Source: Candidatus Hydrogenedentota bacterium
Lineage (GTDB): Bacteria > Hydrogenedentota > Hydrogenedentia > Hydrogenedentales > CAILVY01
Direction: 5' to 3'
Assembly (NCBI GenBank): GCA_903837785.1
Contig: CAILVY010000016.1
Location: forward strand, 1-61,211
DNA: 61,211 bases
Shown here: positions 37,162-47,469 of the stretch, piece after piece
Layout of the letters: the number at the start of each line of letters is the position of its first letter
Numbering within the stretch: the stretch's first letter is position 1
Notes under the pieces: generated by a model
Seen by the model: the letters and a program-made list of their open reading frames with translations, nothing else
Told to the model about the DNA's origin: nothing
Databases searched by the model: none
Translations under genes and position numbers: made by a program

Positions 37162-38460
37162 CTACAACTTCTTGATGCGGATATTGCGCCACGCCGCGTA
37201 ATTGCCATGATCCTGCAGTCCGATGAACCCTTTGCGCAGGCGGTACTTCAGTTCTTCGTTGTCCTCGAAACTGAGATCCTGGACCACCTTGCCATTGATG
37301 GTGCTCTTCAGGTGCGGCCCCTTGAACACGATCTCGAGGCTGTTCCACTCGCCCGCCTTCTTGCTCGCGTTCACTTTCGGCGCGACCACGTCATACACCG
37401 CGCCCGTCACGTGGATGTCCGGCTCCTTGCCGAAATCGCCCATGATCTGCGATTCCATGCCGATCTTCGACTGGCGGCAGTCGCGCGGCGCGCGCAGATA
37501 GATGCCGCTGTTCGCGCCCTCGTCCTTGACCTTGAAATCTAGCCGGAGAATGAAATCGCCGTAGCGCTCGCGGCTGTACATGGCGCCGCCGCCAAGGGTC
37601 ACCCACTCGATGTACCCGTCCGGATGCACCCGGAACCCCTGCTTGTTGTCGCCGAAGAACCACCACCCGTTGAGCGTCTTGCCGTCAAACAACGACTCGA
37701 AACCCTCTTTGCGCTCCTCTTCGCTCAGCTTCGAGTTGTCGGGCGTGTACGGCGCCTTCTCGACCGGGTTGCTCAAGGCCTCGTCCAGCGCGGGGTAATC
37801 CGCGTCCTTGCCGGCCAGCACGAAGTGAACGTTCGGCACCTTCACATCGGGAATCGCGCCGGCAAGCAGCGCGGGTTTCGCGAGCTTCGCGGCCGGGGCC
37901 TTTTCCACCACGTCGATGTCGCCGTTCTGCGGCGCGGCCACCACGCGGCCCGGGGCCAGTTTCTTGAATTCCTTGGCGAGCGCGGCCGCGTCTGGGCCGT
38001 CAATCCAGTACACGACCAGTCCCTGGCCCTTGAAGGCCTGCGCCGCGGTGCGCACCGCGTTCTTGCGGAAGGCGGCGTCCGTGCTGTCGCCCAGCACCCG
38101 GACCAGCGTGCCCATCCGTTGATCCTTGGTGCGCTTGGCGAAGACGCCCACCGTCTCGACCGCCTTCGGATCGAGCGCCGTGCCGTCGGCATTGAAGCCC
38201 GTCAGATCGAAACAGACCGTGTTGCCGCCCACTTCCGCGATGCGGACGAGCGCCGGCGCCATGGCCGACAACTTGCCGCCCGACGCGCACAGCCCCGGCA
38301 CCTGGAACGCCTTCAGCGTGAATTCGCTGGAACCTCGCTTGAGCTCGCCGGACGTGATGCGGAAGTCGTCTTTGCCCAGGGGCGGCGCAACCGTGGCGCA
38401 CCCGGCAACAACCAGCGCAAGCAACATGGAGAAGTAAACGCAATGACGCAGGGTAAACAT
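37162..38460 (-). CDS. DUF1080 (3-keto-disaccharide hydrolase domain) lipoprotein
   Basis: 432 residues from ATG 38460 (GAGAGGA upstream). The lipobox VVAGC puts the lipid Cys at ~21. The first ~230 residues are an alpha/beta domain I do not recognise. The C-terminal ~200 are DUF1080, with EGFESLFDGKTLNGWW, GGGAMYSRERYGDFILRLDF, GANSGIYLRAP, EWNSLEIVFKG and FIGLQDHG. DUF1080 proteins act as 3-keto-glycoside hydrolases/lyases or bind glycans in the periplasm. It sits 68 bases downstream of a sodium:solute symporter, so uptake of the product by that symporter is a sensible inference. Confidence 0.9.
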   Translation of the reverse strand: MFTLRHCVYFSMLLALVVAGCATVAPPLGKDDFRITSGELKRGSSEFTLKAFQVPGLCASGGKLSAMAPALVRIAEVGGNTVCFDLTGFNADGTALDPKAVETVGVFAKRTKDQRMGTLVRVLGDSTDAAFRKNAVRTAAQAFKGQGLVVYWIDGPDAAALAKEFKKLAPGRVVAAPQNGDIDVVEKAPAAKLAKPALLAGAIPDVKVPNVHFVLAGKDADYPALDEALSNPVEKAPYTPDNSKLSEEERKEGFESLFDGKTLNGWWFFGDNKQGFRVHPDGYIEWVTLGGGAMYSRERYGDFILRLDFKVKDEGANSGIYLRAPRDCRQSKIGMESQIMGDFGKEPDIHVTGAVYDVVAPKVNASKKAGEWNSLEIVFKGPHLKSTINGKVVQDLSFEDNEELKYRLRKGFIGLQDHGNYAAWRNIRIKKL

Positions 38461-38528
38461 GGTGAAAATCCTCTCTCGAATCGTTCGATATGTGCGGATA
38501 CTGTAGCAGATTCCGGGGCGGGAAAACA

Positions 38529-40193
38529 TCACGGAACGCCTTGAAAACATCCGTACAGGAACAGCGCCATGATTGCGAGGAAAGGAATCGCGAAGACGGC
38601 GGCCCACGCCGCTTGAACGGAGGCGGGTTTGTTTCGGGTGGGCGCCAGGCTGAAGATCGTTCCCGAAACAATGTCCACGACCACCGCGGACGGGATGATC
38701 CATTGCCAACTGAGGGGCGCCCAGCCCGCAAGATCGCCGAAGGAGATCAGAAAGGCCGCCAGCAGCCCGTAGAGCGAACCGAACACGGCGCCGAGCGGCG
38801 TGGCCACCGGCGCGAACAAGGCGAAGAAGAAGAGTCCGAACAATGGCCCGACGAACAGGTTGTTGGTCTTGTTCGTAATCTCGATGAGGTTCCCGCGCAC
38901 GTTTCCCACGAGCAGGCTCAGGCCGATCGCGATCACCCCGACGGCGAACGCCGTTCGCTTGGCCAGGGTCACTTTCCGCGCCTCGGACAACGGCTCGCGT
39001 CGAAAGAGGCTGAGCAGGTCCGTCGTGATGACGGTACAGGTGGCATTCACGCCCGAACTCAGCGCGGACATGGCCGCGGCGAGCATGCCGGAAATGACGA
39101 GGCCGGCGATGCCGAAGCTGAAGAAGTTCACGATGAAGTGCGGAAACAGCAGGTCCGTGTTCTCCTGCAGGTTCATCGCCGGGCTCAGGAATTCCGGATG
39201 TTCCTGGAAGAAGCCCAGCAACGCGAAGCCCAGCACCGCCAGCAGCAGCGTTGTCGCCGCATCGGCGCTGTTGCCGATGAGGAAGGCCCGGCGCGCGGCC
39301 TTCGCGTCCCGCGTGGCGAGATAGCGCTGAATCGCCATCTGATCGGAACCCGCCGTGCACACCCACCACGCGATATTCACGAGAATGCTGCCCACGACGG
39401 TCACGCGCACGTGGGGATCGAGGCTGAAGAGCGGCTGCGTATCCCAGTTCGCCGCCCAGTGCGTCGGGAACCATCCGAAGCCCCCCATCTTGAACGTGAC
39501 CAGGCCGATCGTGATCAACGCGCCCGTGAACAGGATCACCGCCTGGATGACATCGGTCAGTACGACCGCGCGCAGGCCGCCCATCGACGCATACATCGCC
39601 GTGACCAGGCCCAAGACAATCGAGAAGTACGGCACGCTGCCCGGGCCGAGCCCGACCGCCTTCGCGATGACGTTGGAGGCGGTGTAGATGACCACGCCCA
39701 TCCAGGACAAGCGTATCATCAGGAAGATAATAGAGCCCAGGACGCGCACCGCCCGGCCCAGGCGCCGTTCGAGGATCTCGTACGCGCTCGTTACCGGCAG
39801 CCGCATGATGTACGGGATAAGCGCATAGCCGATGATGAGGAAGATGATCGGGATGGCGGCAATCGACGTGAGGTAGATCGGGCCGTGCCGCATCATTTCC
39901 CCGGGCACCGCCAGATACGAGATCGTGCTGATCAGGCTGGCGAAGAGCGACAGGCCAACCATCACGGGCCGCATCGTGCGGCCGCCGAGATAATACTCCT
40001 CCGAAGTCCGCGTCCGGCGGCTGTAGAAGACGCCGATGCCCAGCATCGCCGATACGTAGAGCGCGACGACTGCCCAGTCCCAGGCGCTCAGGCCGCGCCG
40101 CACAAGCGGTTCCGCCGCTTCGGCGTGCGCGGCGCCAACGGGCAAGAGGACGGCCAGCAGCCCTCCGGAGACTCTTCGGCTGAGGCGCCTCAT
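38529..40193 (-). CDS. Sodium:solute symporter (SSS family) with signal peptide
   Basis: 554 residues from ATG 40193 (GAGGAG upstream). The N-terminus MRRLSRRVSGGLLAVLLP ends in AHA, a cleavable signal peptide not common in this family. About 13 membrane helices follow, with YYLGGRTMRPVMVGLS, SLISTISYLAVPGEM and the signature region GMLAAAMSALSSGVNATCTV. Upstream neighbour: glycosyltransferase fusion. Downstream neighbour: the DUF1080 lipoprotein, a pairing that suggests sugar import. Confidence 0.9.
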   Translation of the reverse strand: MRRLSRRVSGGLLAVLLPVGAAHAEAAEPLVRRGLSAWDWAVVALYVSAMLGIGVFYSRRTRTSEEYYLGGRTMRPVMVGLSLFASLISTISYLAVPGEMMRHGPIYLTSIAAIPIIFLIIGYALIPYIMRLPVTSAYEILERRLGRAVRVLGSIIFLMIRLSWMGVVIYTASNVIAKAVGLGPGSVPYFSIVLGLVTAMYASMGGLRAVVLTDVIQAVILFTGALITIGLVTFKMGGFGWFPTHWAANWDTQPLFSLDPHVRVTVVGSILVNIAWWVCTAGSDQMAIQRYLATRDAKAARRAFLIGNSADAATTLLLAVLGFALLGFFQEHPEFLSPAMNLQENTDLLFPHFIVNFFSFGIAGLVISGMLAAAMSALSSGVNATCTVITTDLLSLFRREPLSEARKVTLAKRTAFAVGVIAIGLSLLVGNVRGNLIEITNKTNNLFVGPLFGLFFFALFAPVATPLGAVFGSLYGLLAAFLISFGDLAGWAPLSWQWIIPSAVVVDIVSGTIFSLAPTRNKPASVQAAWAAVFAIPFLAIMALFLYGCFQGVP

Positions 40194-40218
40194 GTTCACT
40201 CCTCGTCTTCGCACGTGT

Positions 40219-41679
40219 TCATACCGCGCGCAATTTCCGCAACGCCACAAGGCACATCCGCAGCATCGTCCACGCATTGCGCAGCCGCTTCGTCATTTTC
40301 GTTTCGCCGGCCACGCGCTCGCGGTAGTGCACGGGATACTCGATAATCTTGAGATTGTGCCGGGCCGCCCCGAAGATCCAATCGTAATCGCCCCAGCGAT
40401 CGACCCCGCCGAAATGCGCGCGCGCCTCGAGGATCTTCTCGTAGTCCCGCCGCCAGATCGCCTTCGTGCCGCAGAGCGTGTCCTTGATCGGCTGTGAAAG
40501 CAGGAACGAGAACAGCATCGCGAACGCCTTGTTCCCGAGCACATTGAAGAAGCGCATGGCGCCCTGTTCCATCGGATACACGAGGCGCGATCCGTTCACG
40601 AATTCCGCGCGGCCCGAGGCCAGCGCTGCGCAGAATCCCGGCAGGTCCTCCGGCATCACCGTCATGTCCGCATCGAGGATCAGCAACATGTCATGCGTGG
40701 CCTCCGCGAAGCCCGCCCGGCAGGCCGCCCCCTTCCCCTGCCCCGGCCCCGTCGTCAGCTTGATCGCGCGGCCGGGATGATTCCGTTGCGATTCCGCTAT
40801 CTTGGCGGCCGTGTCATCCGTGGACTGATCGTCCACAAAGATGATCTCCGTGCCCGCGCCGATCTCAGGAATGCGCTCCAGCAGCCCCGCGATGTTCCCC
40901 GACTCGTTCTTGCACGGAACGCACACGGAAACCGAGCAGTCTTCGAGGCGCACCGGCGGGCGCGGCGGGCGCATCACGCTGTAGTACAAGACGGCGCCAT
41001 AGCGAAGCACCGGCAGCAACGGCATGTAGCGGTTCAACAGCGGACCGATCACCGGAATATTGAACGGAAAGGTGATTGCGAAGCCGTCGCGCACCACCTC
41101 AAAACCGGTCAACGCGGCCAAATTCGCCAGGTCCGCCCGCGTCAGCCAGTTCTGCACCGGGTGCCTCGGCGCCAGGCGCATCCGCCCGGCGAGCCGGATC
41201 GCGGGCGCCAGGGCATAGTTGTAAGTCGTTTGCACGATGCGCGTGCCGGGCGTGCACAGGCGCGCAATCTGCTCGAACAAGGCGGAAAGATCGGGAATCT
41301 CCGTGATGCTGTTCGCCAGCAGGATTGTGTCGAAGGGCCCTTCGAGCTGCCCGCATGCGAGCGCGGACATGCACCGGAACTCGATGTTCGGATGCGCCGC
41401 AGCCGGATGAAGCCGCCGCGCCGCCTCCACGATTTCCGGGCACACATCGATGCCGATCCCATATTCGGGGCGAAGCCCCGCGAGGTTCTGCCCCAGCCCG
41501 CAACCGATATCCAGCACCCGGCCCGGCCGCGGAATCAACCGCTGCAAAAGTTCCTGTTTGCGCCGGTAGTAATAGGGCCAGCGGCGCATCCAGGCCTCGT
41601 AGTGCGGCGCGAGGCCCCGGTAATACGCGCAGATCTCCGCCTCCTTCGCTCGGAGATACGCGTCCTTTTCCGTGTTCAC
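40219..41679 (-). CDS. Fusion of SAM-dependent methyltransferase and family 2 glycosyltransferase
   Basis: 486 residues from GTG 41679 (AGGAGGG upstream); the frame is open further but without family similarity. Residues ~15-210 are a class I methyltransferase: PGRVLDIGCGLGQNLAGL, GIDVCPE and DTILLANSITEIPD. Residues ~245-486 are a GT2 domain of the dolichyl-phosphate mannosyltransferase kind: VPCKNESGNIAGLLERI, IIFVDDQSTDDTA, LILDADMTVMPEDLPGF and WGDYDWIFGAARH. No C-terminal membrane helices are seen. It would load a lipid-phosphate or modify a glycan; the neighbouring GT39-type gene (89 bases upstream) could use such a lipid-linked sugar. Confidence 0.9.
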   Translation of the reverse strand: MNTEKDAYLRAKEAEICAYYRGLAPHYEAWMRRWPYYYRRKQELLQRLIPRPGRVLDIGCGLGQNLAGLRPEYGIGIDVCPEIVEAARRLHPAAAHPNIEFRCMSALACGQLEGPFDTILLANSITEIPDLSALFEQIARLCTPGTRIVQTTYNYALAPAIRLAGRMRLAPRHPVQNWLTRADLANLAALTGFEVVRDGFAITFPFNIPVIGPLLNRYMPLLPVLRYGAVLYYSVMRPPRPPVRLEDCSVSVCVPCKNESGNIAGLLERIPEIGAGTEIIFVDDQSTDDTAAKIAESQRNHPGRAIKLTTGPGQGKGAACRAGFAEATHDMLLILDADMTVMPEDLPGFCAALASGRAEFVNGSRLVYPMEQGAMRFFNVLGNKAFAMLFSFLLSQPIKDTLCGTKAIWRRDYEKILEARAHFGGVDRWGDYDWIFGAARHNLKIIEYPVHYRERVAGETKMTKRLRNAWTMLRMCLVALRKLRAV

Positions 41680-41767
41680 CCGGCCGACCCTCCTCTCGCG
41701 CCGCAACGATAGCGCACCACGGACCGGGCTGGCAAGCGGCGCTCCGAAATGGGCACGGCGATTCGCC

Positions 41768-43717
41768 TCAGGAGCCGGAATCCGGCTTCTCGTTCGGCCG
41801 GGTGCTTCCCACCCGGGTCGGGCGGGCCGCCTTCTCACCCGGGCCGTGCCTGGGCATCAGTCCAAGGGATTCATACGCGGCCGTCTGCCGCGCGAGACAG
41901 GCCTGGCGCCGCTTCGCAAGATCCGAAGAGCTGCGCCACAGCATCGCCTCGAGCCCGGCGTACTCCTGGGCTGCCTCGAAATAGCGGCCGCTCCCCTCGT
42001 AGCACGCGGCCATCCATTCGTGGCTGAGACGGGAATAAGGGGCCAGCCACCGGTTCCAGGACAGGCGCCGGGCCGCTTCCGCCCAGTGCCACGCCGCGGG
42101 AACCCGGCTCTTGGGCGCGTCGTCGGCCAGCTTTCCCAACTGCATGTATTGCGCCGCCGCGCTCCCCGCGCCATGTTGCAGCGCGTCCAGCAATACTCTG
42201 CGCGCAAGCGTCACCACCTGACTTCGGGGGAGTTGCCGGTCGGGCCAGACAATCCACAACGATGCGGTCGAATTGGCCGTGTGCACGACGATGTTGGAGA
42301 AGCCCTGATCGGCCACCCATTGATACTGCTCCGGCTGGAATCCCCACTCGCAAACGATCCAAACCCGTTTTCCTTTGGAGAGCGCGCGCATCAATTCGTT
42401 CCAGCCCGGCTCTTCCGTGCAACTCTCGAGACGCGAAGCCAGGCCCGGCGCGTAACGCGAACACGCGTACTCCGAATGCCAGACATTGGCGAAGAGGCGA
42501 TCCTGCGGGGCAAGATTGCGCTCCACGAGGGGCAGAATCCCCCGGAAGTCCTGAAACGCGGGGGCAACCAGCACCTCGCCGACCAGTCCCAGGTTCCAGA
42601 CCAGGAGGGAAGCGGCGCAGAGGACCCCGAGCGCCTGCCGCAGCAACGGCCGAATCTGGCGGGGCATCCCCGCCGCCGCGAGGGACCGCAGCCCGGCGCC
42701 CCCAAGCAACGCCAGCGCGGGCACTGCCGCAAGCATGTAGCGCCCGGTCAGGTAGTAGCCCCGGTACCAGATGGTGCCGATGACCCAGCCGATGGAGAGG
42801 AACCACAAGCCGAGGAAAAGCAGGGCCGGAGGATTTCTCCTGCCCGCGCGCAAGGCGATAATCACAAACACGACCGCCGCCACACCGGTCCAAGGAGGGA
42901 GCACCGAGTCAAACTGTGCTGTGTCATGCCAGAGCGATGCGGCAAAGAGTGCCAGACTGTCCAGCGCGAACAGGGAAGGGTATTGCAGGGAGAAGAAATC
43001 ACCCCCGAGGGGACAGGTCTTGGCATGCCAGAGCACCCACGGGAGGTAGAGCCCCAGCGCCCCCGCCATGGCGGCGGCCGGGGGGCCCAGGCGCCGCCAT
43101 CTCCGGTCCCGGAACAGCCAATCCAGGCCCAGGGCCGCCATCATCATGGCAATCGCGAACGCGGCGAAGATGTGCGCATACACGGCCGCGGCCGCCGTCA
43201 ACGCCACCCACAGCCACGGCTTCCAACAGGCTCCGTGCCAGGCCGTCCAGAGCGCCAGGGCAAACAGGGTCACGAGCAGCACTTGCAGCGTATAGGGCTC
43301 GACTTGCCGCGAATAGTGCATGTGTATCGGGCACACGGCGAGGATTGCCGCCGCGCCGAAGCCGGTGCGCCGATCGTAGAGCCGCTTCCCGAGCAGGTAA
43401 AGAGCGGGTATGTTCAGGGCGCCGAAGATCGCCGCAAAAATGCGCGCGCCCGCGTCGCTCGAGGTCAGCCAGGAGAACGGCCACAACAGCAGCGCAAAGA
43501 AGGGCGAGTGCGGGAAACTGACCTCACGAACGACGTCCCAGGGCGTGCGCTGCGCAATCCAGCTCGCCCAAATCAGCTCATCCTGCCAGAAGCTCTGGCG
43601 GCCGAGCATCCAGAGGCGCAAGGCGGCGCCGGCCAGGGTCAACACGGCCACCAGCAGTGCTTCGTCCGATGCGTTCCAGGGCTGCCGCCGGTCCGCCGGT
43701 TGTGATATCTGCCCCAT
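41768..43717 (-). CDS. GT39/ArnT-like integral membrane glycosyltransferase
   Basis: 649 residues from ATG 43717 (AGGAGCGGGC upstream). About ten membrane helices in the first ~440 residues. The first outside loop carries the catalytic-type acidic pair in FWQDELIWASWI, and IHMHYSRQVEPYTLQVLL is typical of dolichyl-phosphate-mannose-protein mannosyltransferase-like enzymes. The C-terminal ~200 residues are soluble. A strong promoter lies upstream at 43789. It probably transfers a sugar from a polyprenyl-phosphate donor to an outside acceptor, and pairs well with the GT2 fusion downstream. Confidence 0.88.
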   Translation of the reverse strand: MGQISQPADRRQPWNASDEALLVAVLTLAGAALRLWMLGRQSFWQDELIWASWIAQRTPWDVVREVSFPHSPFFALLLWPFSWLTSSDAGARIFAAIFGALNIPALYLLGKRLYDRRTGFGAAAILAVCPIHMHYSRQVEPYTLQVLLVTLFALALWTAWHGACWKPWLWVALTAAAAVYAHIFAAFAIAMMMAALGLDWLFRDRRWRRLGPPAAAMAGALGLYLPWVLWHAKTCPLGGDFFSLQYPSLFALDSLALFAASLWHDTAQFDSVLPPWTGVAAVVFVIIALRAGRRNPPALLFLGLWFLSIGWVIGTIWYRGYYLTGRYMLAAVPALALLGGAGLRSLAAAGMPRQIRPLLRQALGVLCAASLLVWNLGLVGEVLVAPAFQDFRGILPLVERNLAPQDRLFANVWHSEYACSRYAPGLASRLESCTEEPGWNELMRALSKGKRVWIVCEWGFQPEQYQWVADQGFSNIVVHTANSTASLWIVWPDRQLPRSQVVTLARRVLLDALQHGAGSAAAQYMQLGKLADDAPKSRVPAAWHWAEAARRLSWNRWLAPYSRLSHEWMAACYEGSGRYFEAAQEYAGLEAMLWRSSSDLAKRRQACLARQTAAYESLGLMPRHGPGEKAARPTRVGSTRPNEKPDSGS

Positions 43718-43788
43718 GCCCGCTCCTGGCCGCCTCCGCTGCATGTGTATTTAGCGCATCCCGCCAAATCGAAGACTACAGCAAGAAC

Positions 43789-43817
43789 ATAGTAATACGT
43801 TTCCAACAGTGTGTCAA
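43789..43817 (-). promoter_or_regulatory. Strong sigma-70-type promoter for the GT39 gene
   Basis: Read on the minus strand: TTGACA, a 17-base spacer and TACTAT, 71 bases before the ATG at 43717. The -35 box is perfect and the -10 matches five of six positions. Confidence 0.75.
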
Positions 43818-43863
43818 CGCGGGGCCTTCGGACAAGGGCGGCAGATCCCGGCATCCCCCGCCG

Positions 43864-44649
43864 CTAGTGCGCCCGGATGAAGTCCCGCACCCAGTTCGCC
43901 TGTTCCAGCTGGCCGTCGATCAGCACCGCGCCCAGAATGTCATAGCCCTGTATGCGCCCGTCCTCGAGCGCCGAGCGCACCACCCCCCACTGATGCCTGA
44001 TCGCGTCCATGGGGATCGGCACCGCCTTCGGATAGTCGCGCAAATAACAGCCCATGATGATGGGCTTGTGCACGAAGAGACGGCGGCACTTTTCCAGGTC
44101 CGCTTCGATCGTTTGCAGCTTCTGATAGCCCCACACCCAGAAGCTCACCACGTCGATGAACGGAACCAGCGGATTCCAGAACGCCGCGTCGTCCAGCTCA
44201 TGCGCGTACACCACGCATTCGAGTTTCAGCCGGGCGTTGTGCTTCGTCAAGGCCTGCTTGACCGCTTCGCAGGCATGGACGTGGTCATTCTTCCGGATCA
44301 GCCCCTTCATATCGTCGAAATACCCGCCGGCCACGTTCGGATAGGTTAGCGAGAAGCGACTCACTTTCTCGGCCTCCTCGAGAATCGTCTCCAGCTTCGC
44401 GTCCGCGTAGCACTCCGAACCGCGGTTCTCCTCGCCGCAATTCCGGAATTTCCACTTCGAGATGTCGCACATGACCTGCTCGAAACGGCTCAGCTTCCGC
44501 AGCGCAAGGTCCGTCGTTTCGTGGAACAGAAAATGCACTTTGCGAAGCCCAAAGAAGTCCGCGCCCTCGCCCACCCCGAAAATGGACGGATAGACTCCCG
44601 GGTCCAGGCCCTGGCCTTCCCACACCCACCCCGCATCTGCCATCGCCAT
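43864..44649 (-). CDS. Hypothetical TIM-barrel-like protein
   Basis: 261 residues from ATG 44649 (AGAGGAGAG upstream). The frame is open upstream to 44835 but that part shows no protein character. There is no signal peptide. Features that look like barrel strands are FFGLRKVHFLFHE, VAGGYFDDMKGL, RLKLECVVYAHE, IDVVSFWVWGYQ and KPIIMGCYLRDYP. The C-terminal tail is QLEQANWVRDFI. The family resembles putative glycosidase-like proteins of unknown activity. It stops 46 bases before the GT39 promoter and is probably its own unit. Confidence 0.7.
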   Translation of the reverse strand: MAMADAGWVWEGQGLDPGVYPSIFGVGEGADFFGLRKVHFLFHETTDLALRKLSRFEQVMCDISKWKFRNCGEENRGSECYADAKLETILEEAEKVSRFSLTYPNVAGGYFDDMKGLIRKNDHVHACEAVKQALTKHNARLKLECVVYAHELDDAAFWNPLVPFIDVVSFWVWGYQKLQTIEADLEKCRRLFVHKPIIMGCYLRDYPKAVPIPMDAIRHQWGVVRSALEDGRIQGYDILGAVLIDGQLEQANWVRDFIRAH

Positions 44650-44987
44650 CGCGCGCTCTCCTCTGGCTGATTCCCCAAACTTCCCATTCCATCCGCCGCA
44701 GTGTATCGCCCGGCAGGCGGGCGCGTCCACCCCGCCACTACGTGTATGTAATCTCAACTCCCCGCCCTGGCGGGCGCACCGCCCGAGAAAGCTCTCAAAA
44801 GCCAGAAAATCTCCGGACGCCCCCCGATAATCCATGTATCACACTAACTATTGCGCGTTTTCGCACTTTATGTTAGGCTGGGGGGTGAAGGAGGTGATGC
44901 CGTGCATTGCTGAGGTGGATATCCGTAGTTTCAGTATTTCCTTTTGTCGGGTCCGTAACACGAGCAAAATCAAGTGGGAGATTCCGT
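44650..44987. other. Divergent intergenic region before the pseudopilin gene
   Basis: No convincing gene. A weak plus-strand promoter candidate is TTGCGC-N17-TAGGCT at about 44850-44878, and GGGAG before the pseudopilin ATG is its ribosome site. The base composition is lower in GC than in the flanking genes. A short in-frame ATG around 44834 belongs to a shadow frame. Confidence 0.4.
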
Positions 44988-45908
<921 letters not shown>

Positions 45909-45932
45909 GATCATTCTCCCAGCGCATTTCCC

Positions 45933-45968
45933 GGCGCCGTTCTTCGGAACGGCGCCCTTCTTGTCTCA
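45933..45968 (+). terminator. Hairpin terminator with TTCG loop
   Basis: GGCGCCGTTC, loop TTCG, GAACGGCGCC (45933-45956), then CTTCTTGTCTC. A perfect 10-base-pair stem with the very stable TTCG tetraloop 24 bases after the pseudopilin stop. The following T-run is broken, so part of its effect may come from the stem itself. It lies in a convergent gap with the CHAD gene. Confidence 0.75.
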
Positions 45969-46084
45969 TGTCGTTGAGAACACGGCCCACCCCACCGCGT
46001 GCGGGGGGGCAGGGGGGGTAAAGGGACCCAGCATCCTCCCCAACACCACCCACCGCGTGCGGGCGCGCGTCTCTCGGGCCGAGA

Positions 46085-47041
46085 CTACGCGGGCACGCGC
46101 ACCGCGTCTGCCTCGCCGGCCTCGGCGGAAGCTTCCGCCTTTGGCGCACAGCACGGCTGGACCGGATGACGCAGTAACTCCTCCACGGCCTTCCGGCGAG
46201 CACCGGAGAAGAACCGCTTGGCCTGTCGCTCAAATTCCGCCTGTTGATCCCGGGAGCGGCGCTTCATGTCCGCGACAATCTTCGGAAATCCAGAGGCGCT
46301 CTTGGGCGGCGCGTCCTTCGCGATTGCCGCCAGCTCATTGCGCAGGGTGCGGCAATCGTTCCAGTCCCCCAGCACGTCCTGTGTTTCCTTGAGACGCTTG
46401 ATGAACGCGTTGAAACGATCGCCGTAGAGGGGCGCGTACAATTCACACGCGTAGCGGAATTTCTTGAAGACGACGCGGAGGCGGTGCAGGCGCTCCTCCT
46501 CCCCCGTCTTCCGCCAGTGATCGTACTCCTTGCAGAGATCCTGAAAGCGGCGGACCAGGCTCCGACGCGCTTGCTTCACGTAACACTTCGAGGCCGTGCC
46601 CAAGCCGTCGATCACCGCCTGGGCATGCTGCTCGAAGTCGGCGGCCTCGACGAGGCGCAACGCCTCCTGGCACGCGCCCGTAAGGTCCTTCCTGCGCGCA
46701 CGCGCCCGGCGAAGGGCGTAACTGTACGCCGTCCGCGCCGCGCCTTCCGCGCTCTTCCTGCGGCGCGCCATCATCTCGATCAGGACGTCCACTTCGCGCG
46801 GTTCGCCGAGCAGCTTCGTGATGTCGCGCGCATAGGCCCGGAAAACCTTTCCCGGCGTCTCGGGCAGGAGCCCGCCGAAATCACTCAGGGCCGCGCGCAG
46901 CCGCCGCGATGCCACACGCATGTCATGGATGCCGTCGACCTCCTCGGTGCGCACCGGCTCGATCTGTTCGCGAATGACGAAAACGCGCCCCATAATGCCG
47001 GCACGGGCCGCTTCCGCGCCCAGTCTGCACCGCTTGCTCAC
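46085..47041 (-). CDS. CHAD-domain protein
   Basis: 318 residues, GTG start at 47041 with AAGGAGAG upstream. Conserved histidine-rich helices are clear: GIHDMRVASRRLRAAL near residue 38 and RLHRLRVVFKKFRYACELY near 185, typical of the CHAD domain, which binds polyphosphate. Highly basic and helical throughout. In other bacteria CHAD proteins go to polyphosphate granules or accompany CYTH-type triphosphatases; no CYTH gene is in the window. Stand-alone gene. Confidence 0.9.
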   Translation of the reverse strand: MSKRCRLGAEAARAGIMGRVFVIREQIEPVRTEEVDGIHDMRVASRRLRAALSDFGGLLPETPGKVFRAYARDITKLLGEPREVDVLIEMMARRRKSAEGAARTAYSYALRRARARRKDLTGACQEALRLVEAADFEQHAQAVIDGLGTASKCYVKQARRSLVRRFQDLCKEYDHWRKTGEEERLHRLRVVFKKFRYACELYAPLYGDRFNAFIKRLKETQDVLGDWNDCRTLRNELAAIAKDAPPKSASGFPKIVADMKRRSRDQQAEFERQAKRFFSGARRKAVEELLRHPVQPCCAPKAEASAEAGEADAVRVPA

Positions 47042-47219
47042 AGCGACTCTCTCCTTCGTTCACCGCTCCGGAAAACGCAGTCCCCACCGCGCATTCCGGC
47101 CCCGAAACGCATGCTAACCCGCCCACACGGCATGCTTCCCAGAACAAAGAACGAGTCTATACCATTTCCAGGGTTTCCGCAATGACACAATCCGCCCCCA
47201 GGCCCGGCACGCGCTGGCA

Positions 47220-47250
47220 AATTGTGGTGCAAGCTTCCAGCTTGCCGTCC
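47220..47250. repeat. 31-base intergenic repeat, copy 1
   Basis: A 31-base unit beginning AATTGTGGTGCAAGC and ending CTTGCCGTCC. Copy 2 is at 47335-47365 with one base changed (T to G in CTTGCC/CGTGCC). The core GCAAGCTTCCAGCTTGC is close to palindromic. Both copies are in the 428-base gap between the CHAD gene and the beta-helix gene; no gene is seen there. Confidence 0.75.
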
Positions 47251-47334
47251 CGGGATGCTGGCAAGAGGGCTCCATCCCAACGGAGTTCAGCGTGCCCTGC
47301 AATCCCGGAGCCCGTGCGCCGCGCGTCTCAGGCG

Positions 47335-47365
47335 AATTGTGGTGCAAGCTTCCAGCGTGCCGTCC
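47335..47365. repeat. 31-base intergenic repeat, copy 2
   Basis: Matches copy 1 (47220-47250) at 30 of 31 positions. The start-to-start distance is 115 bases. The 84 bases between copies do not repeat. The palindromic core suggests a small REP-like dispersed element. Confidence 0.75.
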
Positions 47366-47469
47366 AAAGGGCTCGGCCGGGTCGGGACGACCACGGCCTA
47401 CCCGACCCGCTGCACGCGATGCGTGCTTTCCCCTGTCCATTCCCACATCTTGTTCATCCCGTTATCCTG

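Noticed and set aside
38490-40346. Plus-strand frame of 618 codons
   Set aside because: Antisense of the second symporter; extreme Arg/Glu/His content.
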